Shown one piece after another: positions 61,746 to 64,000 of a stretch of 64,000 bases of DNA. The stretch comes from Lota lota. Lineage: Eukaryota > Chordata > Actinopteri > Gadiformes > Lotidae. The translations under genes and the position numbers were made by a program. Position 1 is the first letter of the stretch, and every line of letters begins with the position of its first letter. Under the pieces are notes generated by a model that ran no database searches, was not told the origin of the DNA, and saw only the letters and a list, made by a program, of their open reading frames with translations. The stretch spans positions 885,001-949,000 of the forward strand of contig JACYXH010000522.1 of the NCBI GenBank assembly GCA_026745465.1. Reading direction: 5' to 3'.

Positions 61746-62439
61746 CATGCTCCTTGACCTAAACATGTGATCCAACATCCTCCCCACAGCTCACCAAGGT
61801 CACCCTTGGACCCCTCCCTCATCCAACACTCTCAGCCAATCAGAGCGGCCCAGATATGTCCCGGGTGACTATCAACACGCAGGTTACGGCGGGTCAAACC
61901 AATCCCAAGCAGAGACAATCCGATTTTCCCAGCAAGCTTAAAGTAAACTAATGTGGTCTAGAAGGGGACCCAGGGGCCGAGATAGGGACCCAGGGGCCGA
62001 GACAGGGCCCCCTGCTGTAGAGTAATGACAGCCCACCACTACGCAATAGTCTATCTACCCCATGTGAGCGTATCTCCACACACCGGAGTCCTTTTGACAG
62101 ACATTTTTAATAATGTTTCTATATATCTCTCCCCCTAACCCTCCCTCGCCTCACCCTCTCCTTCCGTCTTGAAGAATTCTCTCTGTGCAGTTATGTGTTT
62201 TTACAATCGCCCTTTCGATTATTAAACGTAGAGTCTTATATTAGATCATATACTATTGCAAATGTCATTCAACTAAAGTACTGTCATTAATAACCATGCG
62301 TATGCCTGTCAACAACGAGAGATCACTCATTAATCCTGATATTTCATAGGTGGCATGTGGTTGGGTGTCTGCCTAAAATAACACATATTTGATCCATGAG
62401 CTCTGTGATGTAATCCATATAGAACACATACAGTGTGTA

Positions 62440-62590
62440 TACTTAGTTTCATCCAAGGCAATTTACAGTACACAGAGATCCATATGGGTCAAGGATGCCT
62501 ACAGGTTAAGACTGTGGACATTGGGGATCGAACCCAGAAGCTTTTGGCTGGCTGGCTGGCTGGCAACACCCTAATGACTAGGGACTACAT
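62440..62590 (-). mobile_element. tRNA-derived SINE, 3' part shortened
   Basis: On the plus strand ATCCAAGGCAATTTACAGTA (inverted 3' core), AAGGATGCCTACAGGTTAAG and GGGGATCGAACCCAGAAGC (inverted B box). The segment between core and AGGATGCC is shorter than in other copies. Four GGCT units follow. Confidence 0.68.
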
Positions 62591-62877
62591 TGCCTCTTTT
62601 CTCTCTCCTCCTAAACCCTCAGCTAGTTGTGCCCTTGTCAAATGGTCAGGGTAAAATAAACTTGTTTTTGATTAAATATATACACAGAGCTAGTCAGCGG
62701 GAGCAGATGGCATGTGTCTGAGGGACCTCGGCAGGGGAGAGGACTCATCTCCAACCACGCCCTGGAATACTAAAGAGTGATGTCTGGGAGACGTGTTGAC
62801 ACGGAGTGCGGAGGGAGGGACAATTTTAAACCACAGGTCAGTGTCGATAGAAGGCTGGGAAACGTGTGTGTTTCTGG

Positions 62878-62942
62878 AGAGAGAGAGACAGAGAAAGAGA
62901 GAGAGACAGACAGAGAGACAGAGAGAAATAGATAGAGACAGA

Positions 62943-62996
<54 letters not shown>

Positions 62997-63010
62997 GAGA
63001 CAGAGAGAGG
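62878..63010. repeat. GACAGAGAGA-type repeat
   Basis: GA-rich imperfect repeat with regular GACAGA interruptions, ending just before the retrotransposon fragment. Confidence 0.94.
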
Positions 63011-63032
63011 GCTTTTTATGGCATAAAGAAAG

Positions 63033-63172
63033 TATGTTAACTTAGATATACCTATTCCAGTCTGGCTCAAAATACTCAAATCCACAACCAGACCAATTCT
63101 ACTGTATGGTTGCGACCCCAACTCCTACCATTACAAAGCCCTCCATTGCCAAGAGTAGAAGATACAGAGGAG
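63033..63172 (+). mobile_element. Retrotransposon coding fragment with internal deletion
   Basis: The plus strand reads NLDIPIPVWLKILKSTTRPI then LLYGC, which resembles the end of a LINE reverse-transcriptase domain, then directly DPNSYHYKALHCQE and (I)QRSPLSQLVLRP. The latter two match the HHKAPNYQE and SPLHQLVLRL parts of the copy at 41130. In an intact element a longer segment should separate the two parts, so an internal deletion is likely. A stop lies after HCQE. Confidence 0.65.
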
Positions 63173-64000
63173 TCCCCTCAGCCAGCTGGTCCTGAGACCC
63201 ACCTCCTCTAGACCCCTCAGCCATCTGGTCCTGAGACCCACCTCCTCTAGTCCCCTCAGCCAGCTGGTCCTGAGACCCACCTCCTCTAGACCCCTCAGCC
63301 AGCTGGTCCTGAGACCCACCTCCTCTAGTCCCCTCAGCCAGCTGGTCCTGAGACCCACCTCCTCTAGACCCCTCAGCCAGCTGGTCCTGAGACCCACCTC
63401 CTCTAGACCCCTCAGCCAGCTGGTCCTGAGACCCACCTCCTCTAGACCCCTCAGCCAGCTGGTCCTGAGACCCACCTCCTCTAGACCCCTCAGCCAGCTG
63501 GTCCTGGACCCACCTCCCCTCAGCCAGCTGGTCCTGAGACCCACCTCCTCTAGACCCCTCAGCCAGCTGGTCCTGAGACCCACCTCCTCTAGACCCCTCA
63601 GCCAGCTGGTCCTGAGACCCACCTCCTCTAGACCCCTCAGCCAGCTGGTCCTGGACCCACCTCCCCTCAGCCAGCTGGTCCTGAGACCCACCTCCTCTAG
63701 ACCCCTCAGCCAGCTGGTCCTGGACCCACCTCCCCTCAGCCAGCTGGTCCTGAGACCCACCTCCTCTAGACCCCTCAGCCAGCTGGTCCTGAGACCCACC
63801 TCCTCTAGACCCCTCAGCCAGCTGGTCCTGAGACCCACCTCCTCTAGACCCCTCAGCCAGCTGGTCCTGAGACCCACCTCCAGCTGTCCTAGACCCCCTC
63901 AGCCAGCTGGTCCTGAGACCCACCTCCTCTAGACCCCTCAGCCAGCTGGTCCTGGACCCACCTCCCCTCAGCCAGCTGGTCCTGAGACCCACCTCCTCTA
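63172..64000. repeat. 39-bp minisatellite grown from retrotransposon coding sequence
   Basis: About 22 tandem copies of a 39-bp unit, CCCCTCAGCCAGCTGGTCCT followed by GAGACCCACCTCCTCTAGA, with at least four 30-bp deletion variants (GGTCCTGGACCCACCTC). It runs off the right edge. On the plus strand the unit translates as PLSQLVLRPTSSR. The first half continues, in the same frame, the SPLSQLVLR motif of the retrotransposon fragment at 63033. The long open frame on the minus strand is an artefact of a unit length divisible by three. Confidence 0.93.

Noticed and set aside
63099-63992. 297-codon frame on the minus strand with GGGSQDQLAEGSR repeats
   Set aside because: It is the antisense reading of the 39-bp minisatellite. 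The frame stays open because 39 and 30 are multiples of three. No independent coding evidence.

Overview
The window looks like chromosomal DNA of a ray-finned (teleost) fish. It lies inside one large gene, vav2, which is read on the minus strand. The evidence is three short exons with correct splice signals and consecutive reading frames: 23767-23825, 13524-13592 and 2941-3046. Joined, they encode the end of the calponin-homology (CH) domain and the whole acidic regulatory segment of a Vav-family guanine nucleotide exchange factor. That segment carries the three regulatory tyrosines (DDVYRSL, DDIYDCV and DDIYEDI). By comparison with mammalian VAV2 these are exons 3, 4 and 5; the numbering is by homology. 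The other exons lie outside the window.

Layout from high to low coordinate, which is the direction of transcription: 64000-23826 is part of intron 2 (over 40 kb); 23825-23767 is exon 3; 23766-13593 is intron 3 (10.2 kb); 13592-13524 is exon 4; 13523-3047 is intron 4 (10.5 kb); 3046-2941 is exon 5; 2940-1 is the start of intron 5. I found no other protein-coding gene, rRNA, tRNA or CRISPR array that I could support.

The introns are unusually rich in simple repeats. There are long (GT)n/(AC)n and (GA)n/(CT)n tracts, poly-G/poly-C runs and at least ten minisatellites. Scattered tRNA-derived SINEs share a teleost-type 3' core (TTTGGATAAAAGC). There is one broken Tc1-like transposon (18890-19776). 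Three fragments come from one non-LTR retrotransposon family (41130-41975, 46145-46345, 63033-63172), and there are two 3' tails of a second LINE type. Transposon and SINE types are those seen in bony fishes; I cannot name the species.

The most interesting points concern splicing. The acceptors of exons 4 and 5 have (GT)n repeats where a polypyrimidine tract would be expected. Exon 4 is a 69-nt, frame-preserving exon lying between a (GU)9 tract and a long (AC)n tract that could pair in the pre-mRNA, and two UGCAUG motifs lie just after its donor. The exon 5 donor region has been copied at least twice into the adjacent intronic minisatellite. Separately, a 39-bp minisatellite at the right edge of the window has grown out of a coding segment of a retrotransposon. 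A CpG-island-like block at 35290-35770 is the best candidate for an intronic regulatory element or promoter.
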